A DNA stretch of 64,000 nucleotides, from positions 43,980,215-44,044,214 of the forward strand of contig NC_060059.1 in assembly GCF_020283565.1 (NCBI RefSeq). Direction: 5' to 3'. A program made the translations under genes and the position numbers. Numbering within the stretch: the stretch's first letter is position 1; every line of letters begins with the position of its first letter. Of the stretch, positions 45,251-57,500 are shown in pieces. Under the pieces are notes generated by a model. That model made no database searches, was not told the DNA's origin, and saw only the letters and a list, made by a program, of their open reading frames with translations. This DNA is from Trifolium pratense. Taxonomy: Eukaryota; Streptophyta; Magnoliopsida; Fabales; Fabaceae.

Positions 45251-47063
45251 TAGGGGTGGACAATGGGTCGGGTTGGGCTGGTATGGGCTCAAAAGCTCCA
45301 CCCAGCCCAATCCACGGGTGAGTACACAAGGCCCATATCGACTCAATTTACATTTCGGTTTTGGCCGGTTTGGTTTTAACGGGTCGCGGGTCATGTCGGA
45401 TGGGTTGACACGGTTGAATAGAAATCAACACAAGATGAATTATTTGAGATCTCAGGGATGAAAAAAACCTCAAAGCTTGAAATTTAAAGGGAAAAAAAGG
45501 CATAAACTATAGTAGTAGAAGAAAACAAAACAAAACACAACTTGTTGGACTACTGCAAAAAAGCGAAGGAGATCATTCATCTAATAAGAAAACAAATCAC
45601 AAAATGGAAAGAGATTAAAAGGCAAATATCTTTGCATTTATGGCTTAATGTTAAACCATTGATGAAGAAAAGGGAAGAGAGAAACAAGTATAAGGTAGTT
45701 TCAATGTATCAAGAGATTTGTAGAAAAATCAGAAGTAGAAAAGGCAAGATTTGTTTACAAGAGTAGAAGATAAAGGGTTAAAGAAAGAAAGAACCAAAAA
45801 ATTGAACAAAAAAGAAAACCAGAAAGAACCAACAATAATATTAGACTAGTTACAATGATGGGTATTAAACCCCAAAATAGGAGTTGATTGTGTGCATTGG
45901 TGGGTATTAATACTATGGTTGAATGAGTTGGAGGTGAGAGAGGATGAAAAATTCAACTCGGTTGAATTGGGAGAAAAGGTGAGAAAGTGAAAAAGAGGGA
46001 AAGTGGGAGAGTGAGAAAGTGGAAAGGTAGTGGAGTGGAATGGACACGTGGCGTAAGCTGAGAGGCCACCTCCAGCAAGTGTGGTTCACTTGCTCAAGAG
46101 GGAGGTGGTTCTTGTTTTTTAATTTTATTTTTTTAAATGTATATATATGTGTAATATTTTGATTGGTTGTGTATATTTTTATTTATTCTAAAACTTTCAT
46201 GGCAATTATTGCATAGCATATTTTTTTCAATTTTTTTTTTAATACCAAAATTCATAATTTTAAAAACTCTATAAATAGAGTTATGGTTTGCTATACTTTC
46301 AACATAAAAAAAAAAAAAACTCATTTTAAGTATAATCGAGTTGTTTTTGCGTATCTTAATTAAGTTAATAATAAAAAAAAATTATTGTCATTTTTAGTTG
46401 ATAAATTAAGGAAGAATAATAATTTTAAATATTAAATATATAAAAATTAAAATATTCATTATTTAAAAAAATATAAATAATTATTATTATTATACAAAAT
46501 TAAATAATATAAATAAAGAATAAAGAATGTGGGGTATATGAAAGTGAGTTGGAAGAGAGAGTATTTGGTTTAAACTAAACTATTGTAGGAGTAAAAGTTG
46601 AATAATAGTTTAATTGTTATGTGAAAGAGAGAGAAAATGATGTGGAGTATTGGGAAGTGAAAAATGTGGGGTTTAAACCTTAAACCATTGTTGATAGTCT
46701 TACTATACTCCCATGAATGACCCATCTATGTTTTGATGGAGAGAGAACACATTCATTTGTGTTTTCAATGCTAATAAATAATAATAAATAATAAATAAAG
46801 GTGAATACTAGTGGGTGGTGGTGTGTGTCACGAGATACTGGTAGTTTCTAGACAAGCTATTGAATATTGACAGAACCTAGGCACGAGTAGGTTTTGGTTA
46901 CCCATGAATGGGGAAAACTTAACCGAACCCGACCATTACAAACCTCAAGAAACCGAATTTATTAACTTTTAGACCCGTTTTACATATTCAACCCGACCCG
47001 TCTCGGGTTTAAAACTTCGGTTTGAGCGGATTGGGTCGGGTTTCGGGTCCTTGTCCACCCCTA
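45251..47063. mobile_element. hAT-type non-autonomous element carrying a nested MITE
   Basis: Terminal inverted repeats TAGGGGTGGACAA / TTGTCCACCCCTA with flanking 8-bp sequences ctcatgag and gtcatgag (7 of 8). Subterminal regions are rich in gggtcgggt/acccgaccc. It is 1813 bp including the insertion at 45844-46699. No transposase. Confidence 0.8.
45844..46699. mobile_element. Harbinger/Tourist-like MITE nested in the hAT element
   Basis: Imperfect inverted ends (GACTAGTTACAATGATGG against GACTATCAACAATGG) flanked by TTA on both sides (45841-45843, 46700-46702). A 3-bp TTA duplication is typical of PIF/Harbinger MITEs. It is 856 bp, AT-rich. Confidence 0.6.
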
Positions 47064-47528
47064 GTCATGAGTCATGTGCTTGTGCCCTTTGTTGAAGTGT
47101 TCACGAGTCAAAGTGAACCTCCAAGTCAAAGGGCGGCTTAAATAGACGTGTGTGTCGCTTTAGAAATTGATCTCACTAGCACACATCGATATTTAAAGTT
47201 CTTTAGTGTAGATGTCAAAGACGCTGGTAGACTATTTAAAAGACAATTTAAATATGTGCTTAATTACATCAAATTATTGATTAAAGAATATAATAAGGTA
47301 TATTTTAAATGTGATTAACCATAATTTAAATGTGTTTAACCATTATTTGAAAATCATGTATATTTGTATACAATTTGGATTATTAATGTTGACGATCTAA
47401 AATTGTGTTTACTTATGATCTACTGAACATAATTAATCACATATTTAAAATGTAATATATATTTTGTGGTCAAACTTTGATGTCAAAATTGTGTGTTAAA
47501 ATAACACAACTCTTTTTCTTTTAATATA

Positions 47529-47761
47529 CTCCATCCGGCCTTATTTATAAGTAAAAGTTACCAAAATCAACTTTATTTAATGTTATTCTTCCAAAAGTAC
47601 CATCATTAATTGTTCTACTTTTAAACATAATTGTAGAGTTCCAATGCAAATTATAAGGTCATTTTAGGAATTTTAATAGAAATATCACATGAAATTAAGA
47701 CAAAAAAACTACTCTTAATAAGTGTGCAAAAGAGAATTTTGGCTTATAAAAGAGATCGGAG
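47529..47761. mobile_element. Stowaway-like (Tc1/mariner) MITE
   Basis: CTCCATCCGGCCTTATTTAT at the left and an inverted ...ATAAAAGAGATCGGAG at the right, each flanked by TA. It is 233 bp; the CTCC start and TA duplication fit Stowaway. Confidence 0.65.
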
Positions 47762-47949
47762 TAGTACCAATTATGGTGATAGACAGAAAACAAAAGTGAT
47801 GTCCAATAAAAGACTCCAACCAAATATATATCACACCCTAATGTGTGTGGCTATTTACTAAGTTTGACATTTTTTTATACACAAAAACTTATACCATTTC
47901 ATTATTCAATAAGGGAGTAATACAAAGAGGTAATACATCAAAGACATAA

Positions 47950-48298
47950 CGACTAGCCTAAGAAATGGCCACCCTAGCTAATGTATGAGCCACCATGTTC
48001 GTTTGTCGCTTAATAAACTTTACCATAAAGTTTGTATTTAAAGACAATGCATTCCTAATATTACAAATAATGGTGCTAAACTCTGAATTACCAACACGTA
48101 AATTGTAAATAGCGTCCACTACATTCTTAAAATCCGTTTAAAAAACGACATGAGTGATGTCTTTATTCTCCATTTCTTTCATTGCTTCCCGTAAGGCTAT
48201 TGCTTCTCCTTCAATTATAGAGCAATTACCTTGGATCCAAGAAGTTCCCGCCATTACAAATTGACCCGTATGATCACGCAAAATCCCGCCATTACATT
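47950..48298 (-). pseudogene. LINE-type RNase H domain fragment, interrupted
   Basis: The minus strand reads GGILRDHTGQFVMAGTSWIQ, then GNCSIIEGEAIALREAMKEM, a stop in VVF*TDFKNVVDAI, and FIKRQTNMVAHTLAR. This is the RVT_3/RNase H domain found at the 3' end of plant LINEs and related orphan genes, with the Glu and Asp active-site positions visible. The part upstream is separated by the hAT at 48307-49438 and copia-B at 49468-54122; residual flank lies at 49447-49467 and from 54123. The remnant has at least two in-frame stops. Confidence 0.75.
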
Positions 48299-48306
48299 TT
48301 GTTAAC

Positions 48307-49438
48307 TAGGGGTGTGCATGGTTTGGAAACCACACCACACCACACCTAATTGATGGTTTTGGTTCTAAACCAAAACCATTTCAATGATAAACCGGTTATT
48401 TTTTAAAACTAATTTGGATTTGGTTATTAACCGGATCAAAACCAATTTATAACCGGTTTGTAATAAAATTTAGGTTATTCACATGATCCAATTTTAAATA
48501 GGTTTTTTACTTAAACTAATTTTTTTTATTAGTTGATTAAAAAAAATAGATTTATTAATTATTTTAAAAACATAATTTTTCATTAATTTTATGATTGAAT
48601 TGGTTTATAATCAACCTACAAAGTTTTTTTTCTAAACCCAAATTATTTTTTACTTAGCCAAAAACTTGCTTTTTATATTGTTTTAAAAATATTTTTTATT
48701 ATTTAAAAAAAGAGTAATTTTTAAAATTAAAAAATCTGATTTTTAAATACAAAAAAAACTAATATTTATTATAGGAAAAAAATTTAAAATACTAAATTTT
48801 TGAAAAACTAAAATCATTAAAAACTGATTTTTTAATTATTTTTAAAAAAACTGATTTTTTTAATTATTTTTAAAATTAAAATACTGATTCCATTGTGATA
48901 CAATTTTGTTTATCTCAAAATACTGATTTTTTTAAAAAACTAAAAACATTAAAAACTGATTTTTTTAATTATTTTAAAAATAATTATTAAAAGTCTAGTT
49001 TTTAAAATAAAATAATAATAAAATAGTATGGGTGGTTGGTGGTGGCCGGAGCACCACCACCGGCCGTCGTGAAAGTCGCCGGAGGCCCGCCGTCCGTCGT
49101 GTCGGTCGTAGCGCCGCCGCGCCGGCCACCGGTGGTCCGGCGTTGACCGCTGTGTTGACCACCGGTCCTCCACCACCTCTTTTAATTAATTATTTTATTA
49201 TATAATAAATAATTTAAAGAATTTTAAAAAATTGAAGATTGAGCCTGAATTAGCTATTGGGCCTGAATTTTCAAACCAATTCCAAACCAAATTACAAAAT
49301 GTGGTTATGGTTTATAATTGGTGCTTTTTTATTGGAGTTGTGTGATTTTTTTTTTTAAAATGGATTTTGCAAACTAAAATTGGATATGGATTGGTTAGTA
49401 ATTTGGTTAAAGATAGCCAAATTTTTTGCACACCCCTA
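48307..49438. mobile_element. hAT-type non-autonomous element in the LINE remnant
   Basis: A perfect 8-bp target duplication ttgttaac (48299-48306, 49439-49446) and 12-bp terminal inverted repeats TAGGGGTGTGCA / TGCACACCCCTA. It is 1132 bp. The subterminal part repeats aaccggtt/accaaatt motifs. A GC-rich block at 49030-49165 (gccggagcacc, gccgccgcgccgg) stands out from the AT-rich rest. No transposase. Confidence 0.9.
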
Positions 49439-49467
49439 TTGTTAACACTCTAAATTAAGTGCAGTTT

Positions 49468-49611
49468 TGTTAAGGTTCAAACTAACCTTCTTGGTATTAT
49501 TCATCATCCATAATGGTCTTATATAGGCAACATACCTAATACAAGCCAATGGGCCAAAGTACACCAATTACACAATGGGCCTAAGTCTATAATGAGGCCC
49601 AATACACAACA
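49468..49611 (-). repeat. 3' LTR of copia-B
   Basis: 144 bp, one transition relative to the other LTR (t versus c in ggcaaca(t/c)acc). A tcttatataggc TATA-like stretch is present. Confidence 0.95.
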
Positions 49612-49623
49612 TATCCTCCCTTA
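49612..49623 (-). other. Polypurine tract of copia-B
   Basis: AAGGGAGGATA on the minus strand directly precedes the TGTTGTG start of the 3' LTR. Confidence 0.75.
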
Positions 49624-49803
49624 ATTGTATAATTATACAATTATCAATCAAAGGAAGTAAACAAGATAACAAAACTAAAACAAAAACAAGCTACAAAAAC
49701 AGATGATTCTAGTGTGCTCATAGGCGTGCTCAACTGCTGATAGGCCTAAGAAGCAGACAGGCCAGACAAGGTAAGCCAGGCAAGGCAGGTTTCACACGCA
49801 GGC

Positions 49804-51519
49804 TTACTTTTGAGCAGCTATCATTCCAAACTCTTTCTTTAACTTCACAAAAGTGTCTAGCTTCAATGGTTTTGTCATCAGATCAGCTAATTGTTCTTGA
49901 GAAGTGCAATACTTAAGCTCCACAATTCCTTCTCTTGCTAGATTTCTCAAGAAGTGAAATCTCACATCTATATGTTTGCAACGACCATGCATAATGGGAT
50001 TCTTTGACAATTTGATAGATGAGCTGTTATCACAGTAGATCATAGTAGTATTACCCTGAACAATTTTCAAATGCTTCAGAACACTCTTCAGCCATATACA
50101 TTGACAAGCACAATGTGAAGCTGCAACATACTCAGCCTCAGTTGTAGATAGTGTTACAATGGGCTGCTTCTTTGATGACCACGATATAGCACCTGATCCA
50201 AGCATAAACACATAGCCTGATGTGCTCTTTCTATCATCCAAATCTCCTGCATAGTCAGAATCTGACCATCCAACTAGTTCAATTTCTTCAGCAGAGTGAT
50301 TATACATAATACCATCTGTAAGTGTGCCTTTCGAGTACCTCATGATTCTTTTTATGGCTACAACATGCATCTCAGTTGGCCTATCCATAAATCTAGCAAC
50401 TAAACATACAGAGTAAGCTAGGTCAGGTCTTGTAGCAAGCAGATACATTAAGCATCCAACCATGTGCTTGTACTCTCTAACATCAGTAGCAATTCCACTT
50501 TCATTCTTGACAAGCTTGCATCCAGGCACAATTGGGCTGCATACTTCATTGCAATTCTCCATTCCAAATCTCTTTAGAATTTCAACTGCATATTTGTATT
50601 GGTTTTTGAATATACCTTTCTCAGATTGGATGACTTCAACTCCAAGAAAGTATTTCATTTTTCCTAAATCAGTCATGGCAAATTTCCTTTTCATTGATTC
50701 TTTGAAGGAATGAACCATATCCATGTCATTACCAGTACAAATTAAGTCATCAACATATAAACTCACAATCAAAATTTTCCCACCATCACCAAATTTCACA
50801 AACAATGTATATTCTTGAGAGCACCTTTCAAATTTTTCTAGGTTGAAGTAGCTTTCAATTTTACTGTACCATGCTCTGGGAGCTTGCTTCAAACCATACA
50901 AGGCCTTTTTCAGTTTGCATACCTTGTTCTTGCTGCCCTTTTGATAGCCAAGAGGTTGCTCCACATAGATATCTTCATCCAATTCACCATGTAAAAAGGC
51001 ACTTTTTACATCTAATTGAAACACATTCCAGTTTTCCTTGGCAGCTAAGGCAAAAATAGTTCTTATAGTATCCCACCTTGCAACTGGAGCAAAGACCTCA
51101 TTATAATCAATTCCATACTTTTGACTGTATCCCTTAGCAACCAGCCTAGCTTTATGCTTCTCTATCTCTCCCTTTTCATTATACTTTGTTTTGAAAATCC
51201 ATTTAACACCAATTGCATTGGCTCCACCTGGTAAGCTAGTCAACTGCCAAGTATCATTGTTTTTAATTGACTCCATCTCTTGATCCATTGCAATTTTCCA
51301 AATGTCAAGTTTTGCAGCTTCTTCATAGTTTTTTGGATCTTCTGCAGGAGTGTAGATGGCAAGGTTGTGTAATTCTTCTTCATTGTCAAGTTCACTTCCT
51401 GACACATAATCACTAAGACCTGCAGGTGGTCTTCTGTTTCTTGGAGCTAGTGAAGTTGATGCTTGATTCTCATTATCAGAGTCACTTGGAGTTTGTATTG
51501 GATTCAAAGGTTCACTCAT
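49804..51519 (-). pseudogene. copia-B RT and RNase H (intact 571-aa stretch of a broken polyprotein)
   Basis: RT has WIFKTKYNEKGEIEKHKARL, FQLDVKSAFLHGELDEDIYV, LYGLKQAPRAWY and catalytic YVDDLICTGND. RNase H has WSDSDYAGDLDDRKSTSGY, STTEAEY, YCDNSSSI and HIDVRFHFLR. Both domains look complete to the natural stop at 49804. The Met at 51519 is internal, not a true start: the same frame continues upstream to the stop at 51640. Confidence 0.9.
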
Positions 51520-51639
51520 ATCAGAGTCACTCTCATCATCATTGTCACTTGTCTCAACTGTGACTAGTTCATTTGTTTCTGCTTCAAATTCATCTATAGT
51601 AACTTCACTAATTTTCTTAGTGTCAGGTTTACTCCACTC

Positions 51640-51855
51640 TCAACCTTTCTTTTCTTCAAATATCACATCTCTGCTGACAATAATTTTTTGCTTCTTTGGA
51701 TCATATAGCTTGTAGGCTTTTGATTCCTCACTAACTCCCAGAAGGATACATTTGATACTTTTGTCATCTAGTTTGGTTCTTTGAGCATCTGGTATGTGAG
51801 CAAATGCTAAGCAAACCAAACACTCTAAAGTGATGAACAGCAGGCTTGTTTCCAC
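51640..51855 (-). pseudogene. copia-B integrase C-terminal part, after the frameshift
   Basis: Reads LAFAHIPDAQRTKLDDKSIK, then CILLGVSEESKAYKLYDP, the usual post-core integrase block, ending at an in-frame TGA (51640-51642). Its first ~12 residues are out of frame. Confidence 0.85.
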
Positions 51856-51994
51856 TCCAAGCTTCTTCTGGTGTCATGTTTATGACAGACAAAGTAGGGC
51901 TTCTGTTCATGACATAGGTAGCCCATTTAACTGCTTCAGGCCAGAAAGTTTTAGGTACATTCCTTCCAGCTAACATGCTTCTAACCATATTCAT
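51764..51994 (-). pseudogene. copia-B integrase core C-terminal part, before the frameshift
   Basis: Begins at the Met after the lost PQQNGV block and reads GRNVPKTFWPEAVKWATYVM and NRSPTLSV, up to HHFRVFG. Then the frame is lost through one extra T in a short T run near 51817. Confidence 0.85.
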
Positions 51995-52030
51995 TAATTT
52001 CCTATTCTTTCTTTCAGATACCCCATTCTG

Positions 52031-53476
52031 CTATGGAGTATAAGCAGTGGTCAACTGTCTTTTGATTCCTTGCTTGCTACAAAAGTCATTAAAAATAGTT
52101 GATACAAATTCACCACCCCTATCTGTTCTTAGGCATTGTATTACACATTCAGATTCTTTTTCAACTAATGCTTTAAAAGTTTTGAAAGTATCTAATGCAC
52201 TAGATTTTTCTTTCAAAAAATAGATCCAAGTTTTTCTTGAGAAGTCATCTGTGAAGGTTATAAAGTACCTGTTCCCTCCATTGCTCCTTGGATTGATGGG
52301 GCCACATATATCAGAGTGAACCAGTTCCAATCTCTTGCTGGCTCTCCAAGTAGCCTGTTTAGGAATGTTTTCTCTGTGTTGCTTGCCAGTCAAGCAATCT
52401 ACACATTTTGCATCAATCTTAGCCAATGTTGGTAGACCTTTTACCATTTCTTTTTTGGCCAAAATGTTCAGACCTTTGATGCTCAAATGAGCAAATCTAT
52501 CATGCCATATTCTGGCTAGATCATCATTTGAAGCTTTCAAGCACTTAGGGGTTATTACTGCAGCATTAACAATATACATTATGTTGGCTGACATCTGAGT
52601 AGAGAAGAGTAAACCTTTGTCATCATAAAAAATCCTGCAACTGTCATTTTTGAAAATGATGGTTACATTCTTTTGTTGAATTTGTCCAATGCTGAGTAGA
52701 TTAGTTTTAAGGCCTGTAATGTAATATACTTCAGTTATTACAGTTATTCTACCATTGATGTTCAGCTTGATATTTCCCTTGCCCATAACATTCATTTTTG
52801 AGTCATCTCCAAGTTTCACAACATCTCTATAGCTTTCATCAAGCTCATATAACCACTTTTTATTTCCAACCATGTGGTTGCTGCATCCTGAATCTAAGTA
52901 CCATTTTTCATATTCAGATTCATCTTGATTGGTGTTGGCCATGAGAAGAAATTCTTCTTCACCATCAAACTCAGCATACTTTGCAGCCTCTTCCCAAGTG
53001 GGGCACTCATTTCTATAGTGTCCTAACTTGTGACACTTAAAGCATTCCACAGTTTCCCTATTAATTCTTCCTCTGCCACGCCCTCTTGAAGAGCTTCTTC
53101 CCTTCCCTCTGCCTGCATTGGCAGCCTTCAGGGCTTGTTCATCATGACTAGTATGTTTCCCTTCCATTCTCTGCTCATGAACAATGAGACTGCTTTGAAG
53201 TGCATCAATTGAAAGTTGGGTAACATCATTAGATTCTTCTATCGAGCAAGTAACATAGTTGAATCTTTCAGGCATAGAACGCAAAATCTTTTCTACAATT
53301 GTGACCTGTTCCATTCTTTCTCCATGGGAAGTCATCTTGTTTGCAGTAGCCATCGTTCTTGCAAAGAATTCATTGACTGTTTCACTCTCCCCCATCTCAA
53401 GAACTTCAAACTCTTTGCGCAAGGCTTGAAGTTGAGCTCGTTTCACCTTGGTGGAACCTTTATACTTCAATCGCAT
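52031..53476 (-). pseudogene. copia-B gag (C-terminal part)-protease-integrase (N-terminal part)
   Basis: Contains the gag CCHC knuckle CFKCHKLGHYRNEC after an RGKGRSSSRGRGRGR basic stretch. The protease has WYLDSGCSNHM with the catalytic Asp present. The GAG-pre-integrase has IWHDRFAHLS and CVDCLTGKQHRE; the integrase core has HSDICGPI, FTDDFSRKTW and LRTDRGGEF. It ends at a TAG (52031-52033) where a Gln of the PQQNG motif is expected. The 5' limit is set by the upstream gag stop. Confidence 0.9.
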
Positions 53477-53482
53477 AGCATC

Positions 53483-53764
53483 CTAGATATCTTTCGAGGT
53501 ATCTTTAGACAGAATGGTTTCAAGAATCTCACGATCAATGGAATGGAACAAGTAATTCTTTACCTTCATATCAGTGATCTTTCTAGCATTGGCTGCCTGA
53601 ACCTGCTCTGCTGTTGCATTCGGTGGTGCCACTGTGACACCATTCTCAATTAAAGACCAGTACTCCCTTGATCGGAGTAAATTCTCCATCAACATCGCCC
53701 AATGATCATAAAAGCCATCAAATCTTGGAATTGATGGTTTATGAAAGTCAGAGTTCTCCGCCAT
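53483..53764 (-). pseudogene. copia-B gag N-terminus
   Basis: 94 codons from MAENSDFHKPSIPRFDG with DHWAMLMENLLRS. It ends at a TAG (53483-53485) at a position where gag proteins carry Trp (AKDIWDAM-type context). The downstream gag frame resumes in the same phase. Confidence 0.88.
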
Positions 53765-53963
53765 TGATGATTGATGAAATCAAGCAAGGAGGAGGAATAC
53801 ACCGGAGAAGAAAGAACAATGCTTGTGTTTTGACACTGGTGGATGAACGAATCGTGAAAGAAAGGATGAAGATTGATGAAGAAAGTTGCAAAGAAAACGG
53901 CTGCAACTGTGTAACTAACTTTTGAGTTGGTTTTGCTAAACCGGGTCGGGTCCTTGGGTCTGA

Positions 53964-53976
53964 GGCTCTGATACTA
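53964..53976 (-). other. Primer binding site of copia-B
   Basis: TAGTATCAGAGCC on the minus strand, just after the 5' LTR. It has one mismatch to the initiator methionine tRNA complement TGGTATCAGAGC. Confidence 0.8.
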
Positions 53977-53978
53977 CT

Positions 53979-54122
53979 TGTTAAGGTTCAAACTAACCTT
54001 CTTGGTATTATTCATCATCCATAATGGTCTTATATAGGCAACACACCTAATACAAGCCAATGGGCCAAAGTACACCAATTACACAATGGGCCTAAGTCTA
54101 TAATGAGGCCCAATACACAACA
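53979..54122 (-). repeat. 5' LTR of copia-B
   Basis: 144 bp, TGTT...AACA, outer flank agttt matching the other side. Confidence 0.95.
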
Positions 54123-54502
54123 AGTTTTTATCAAAATTTCGGTGGCTCACCGTGATTTTTACATTTCCACTATTAATTTAAACATGCCTTTAAGTGTTTC
54201 TTTGGTTACTATTGGATAAGTTGAAATTGATTTTACAAGTATAAAATCAATTTTGATATTGATTAGATGTGCTTGAATAAAATTGAATTTATATGAATTA
54301 CTTGTCTGTCTAAGTAAAAAGTCAATAATGCATTCAAATTAAGAAAATAATAGAAGATGGAGTTGAACAAAATCTCCACTCGTGAGCTATATATATACTT
54401 TTCAGTGAACATTAACAAGTACAATGATTTGGTTTTTCATTCATGGTGTGAATTAAATTGTATTCTATTAATTGATTTTCTAGCTACTACTAGATTGTAA
54501 CA
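54123..54502. other. Spacer between copia-B and the NPH3-like gene
   Basis: The left part is probably leftover LINE-remnant flank. The right part should hold the NPH3-like gene 3' UTR. No other gene was seen. Confidence 0.4.
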
Positions 54503-57500
54503 CTAGGAGGAATTTTTTCTAAAGAAAATTCTTGGAAAAATGCTCCAACCTCTCTTAGTTTTAACAAGCTTCTTAAGCTCATTTTTAATGTTTGAACATT
54601 CTTTTTCTAGCTCTGATACACGATCCCTCAAGTTTTCACCACCTTGTGTAGGGTCCACTTGACCATTTCCATTACTTCTTGTGAATCCAAGGTTTCCACC
54701 TTGTGTGTTCTCAAGATTGTCTGAAACAAACAACCAACTAGAAATTGATGTACGAAGTCTAAGTTGTTCAAAAAATAGGACTTGCACTATTACTCTTAGC
54801 GGTACTCTTTCATTTTGTGCAGCATGTGTGCTTGCTTCTAATGAGAGCTTTTGGCAATTCATGAGTCTGCAAAATTGCTCCCTTTCAGAATCTATCAGCC
54901 ATGGATGTGCCTACACTTTGTCATAAAATTTGTTACATTAGAATCATCGTATGAAAAAAATATGGTTGTACAAATGAAATGTAGAACAAAAGTAATAACA
55001 ACTGACATGGTTATTGTACTCTATAAAATAATCTTGAATAAGCCACCAATTTAGTCCACGAGTTATCATTCTCTCTCCAATTAATTTCCTAATAGTATAT
55101 AAAATTTGTCAATTTAGTCTTTACTATATATTAAGATATTAAGGACTAAATTATAGATTTTCATATGAGTGACTAAATTGACGAATTTCATATATTTTAG
55201 TAATACTTATTATTATATTTATATACTTTAGAGACTAAATTGATTGTTTATTCTTTTTGGTGAGCATTGAAAGATGCATCTATATATAATTTTCAGATAA
55301 CTAAATCTAAATTCAAAATGAGAAGCATGCATCACCTTAAGGTATATATCAATAGCATGATATAAACCATCATCCAATGGCCTAGCATAATCAGGAATTG
55401 AAGCAGCAAGAGCTTGAAACTTAGGCAACTTCAAATTAACATCAAGAGCCACTTCAGCAAGATAAGCATCCAACAAATTAGCCACAATTGTCATAGGTGT
55501 CAATGCATCAACTCCACCTATCAAAGACCCCTCTTCAGCTATACATAAAGGGGAAGTTGCTGCTGTAGTTGAAGGCTGATACATTGACATAAAATGATCA
55601 ATAATCCTTTGAAAACAATCTATATCATAAAGTGTCTCAACTGAGTATCCCATATTTGGAATCAAAAGATCAACAAGTTCAACTTGATCTAGCTGAGAAC
55701 CAATCCTTTTCTCTAAATTTTCAATGCATGATGAACTTGCATGTAAGATCATAGCTGTCTTTAACAACCTAAGGAGATATTTTGATGGTGTGACACATTT
55801 TTTATTAGGAATCAACCCTACAATTTCTTCCAATAGTGCCCTTTGAGTTGCTTCTGACCCTCTACTTGGTGTTGTCCCTTGACTAACACTAGTTTTGTCA
55901 TTGAAACTTGATTGTCTATTCATCATAGGTATAAATCTTCTAAGATAATATATTAATGATGCAGCAACATTCTCGGGTTTCATACCTTTTGATTCGATTG
56001 ATACAATAAGTCTTTTATATAAAGGTAAACTTAACAAACACAAATCTTCATACCACCAATCATCACTTGAAGCTTGTGACTTAGTTTCAGAACACAAAAT
56101 ATCCTCAGAACATGCCTTGATGGTCAAGGAATCAATGCATCTTGAAACAATGCGAAGATCTTCTGCATATGGTTTAACTTCTTCACATGTTTGAAGAACT
56201 TTTATTGAGTCTGTCCAATTGCTAAAAACTTCGTTGAGAAACGTTTCTGCTACTTCTACTAAGTTCCCTTCACCATATTTTTCATTCATCTGTAAATGCT
56301 CTGCTGCACATCTTAGTCTAACAACATTTAATGGTGTGATTTCTAGTTTTACACCGTAGCAAAATTTTGTTATCATCTCAAATGTTTTGTCTCCACCAGG
56401 TACATCATGAAGTTGCAAAGAAGAACTTGACCCATCTTCGTTGGAGGAATCGGCAAAGAGTTTCTTTAGTAATCCACTTCTAGAAAGCAATGGGAACTGC
56501 AACATCAAAACTACATATTTAGAAATACATTAATTAAAAAAGATATATAATTAATGGATATGAGCCATAGTTTATTGATAAGTGGGAAGTCGTTCGAGTT
56601 GGCAAGACCATTCGTTTGTTGGGCTGCAATTGGGGTGCAGTGGCCGGCAGATGCCCTGGCGATAAGGTTCATAGGTAATCTTGTAAACTAGACAATATTT
56701 CTAGTATGTAAACTCTATGCTTGAATAACTTAAAGGTCCAACAACTATTTTACAATATGTGACATAATCACAATAAGCTAAATTCTTTTATCAAAATGTG
56801 TCTGTTCTTTATCTCTATTTTCTTTTAAACCAAAGTTATTGTTCTAAAAATATATAGTGAAAACAAATCCTAAATAGATTCAAACAATCATTTTCAACTA
56901 AGTTCAATTCAAACATGCACCTTGTGGAGAAAAAAAGATGTTTCCCCTACTTCAATGGTAACATCACTTGCAAGTCCAGTTGTACAAAGCCTGCAACAAT
57001 ATATAATATGTTCAAAATTCAAGGCAACCAGTTTTTGAAATTGCATATTACTGAAGAATGAGACAAATAAAGATAATATACGAGTTAAGTTGATGATATA
57101 TCACTTAAACACGCTGAATATTTTTGTTGATGGTGATTAATATAAATTCAAAATTAATCTCATATGTTCATCTCAAAATATGAGTTCAGATATATTCTTA
57201 AAATATGCTATATTGAGTAAAACAACTATTTACCAAATATGACTAAAAAAAGCCCTGGTTTTAAATTGTGTTTCAACGCGATTATTGTTGCAAGCCGTTG
57301 CAGAGACCTCAAAATCTTTTACAATACGGCTACAATTTAAAACCGTGCCTAAAAACCTATGAATATAAATTATTTGATGTTTGTTCTTTATTTTACAACT
57401 ATGTTTCTTTCATCGTAAAATCAGTTCCACAAAAAAAAAAAAACATAAAATGTAATGTAGGATCATATATATTTCTCCTTGATATATCAATGTCATTTGT

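Larger units (their letters stand above)
49468..54122 (-). mobile_element. Ty1/copia LTR retrotransposon (copia-B), young, with point lesions
   Basis: 4655 bp with perfect target duplication agttt (49463-49467, 54123-54127). 144-bp LTRs at 49468-49611 and 53979-54122 begin TGTT, end AACA, and differ at one position. The PBS resembles initiator Met tRNA; PPT AAGGGAGGATA precedes the 3' LTR. Domain order is gag, protease, integrase, RT, RNase H. Lesions in the polyprotein are stops at 53483-53485, 52031-52033 and 51640-51642, plus a one-base insertion near 51817. Short LTRs are typical of the Ale lineage (inference). Confidence 0.96.

Noticed and set aside
45135..45461. 108-residue plus-strand frame overlapping the hAT left end
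   Set aside because: Derived from gggtcgggt-type terminal repeats of the transposon.
55228..56508. 426-residue frame as a complete single-exon gene
   Set aside because: Its start lacks the N-terminal BTB part and its end reads into an intron; it is exon 3 of the four-exon NPH3-like gene.
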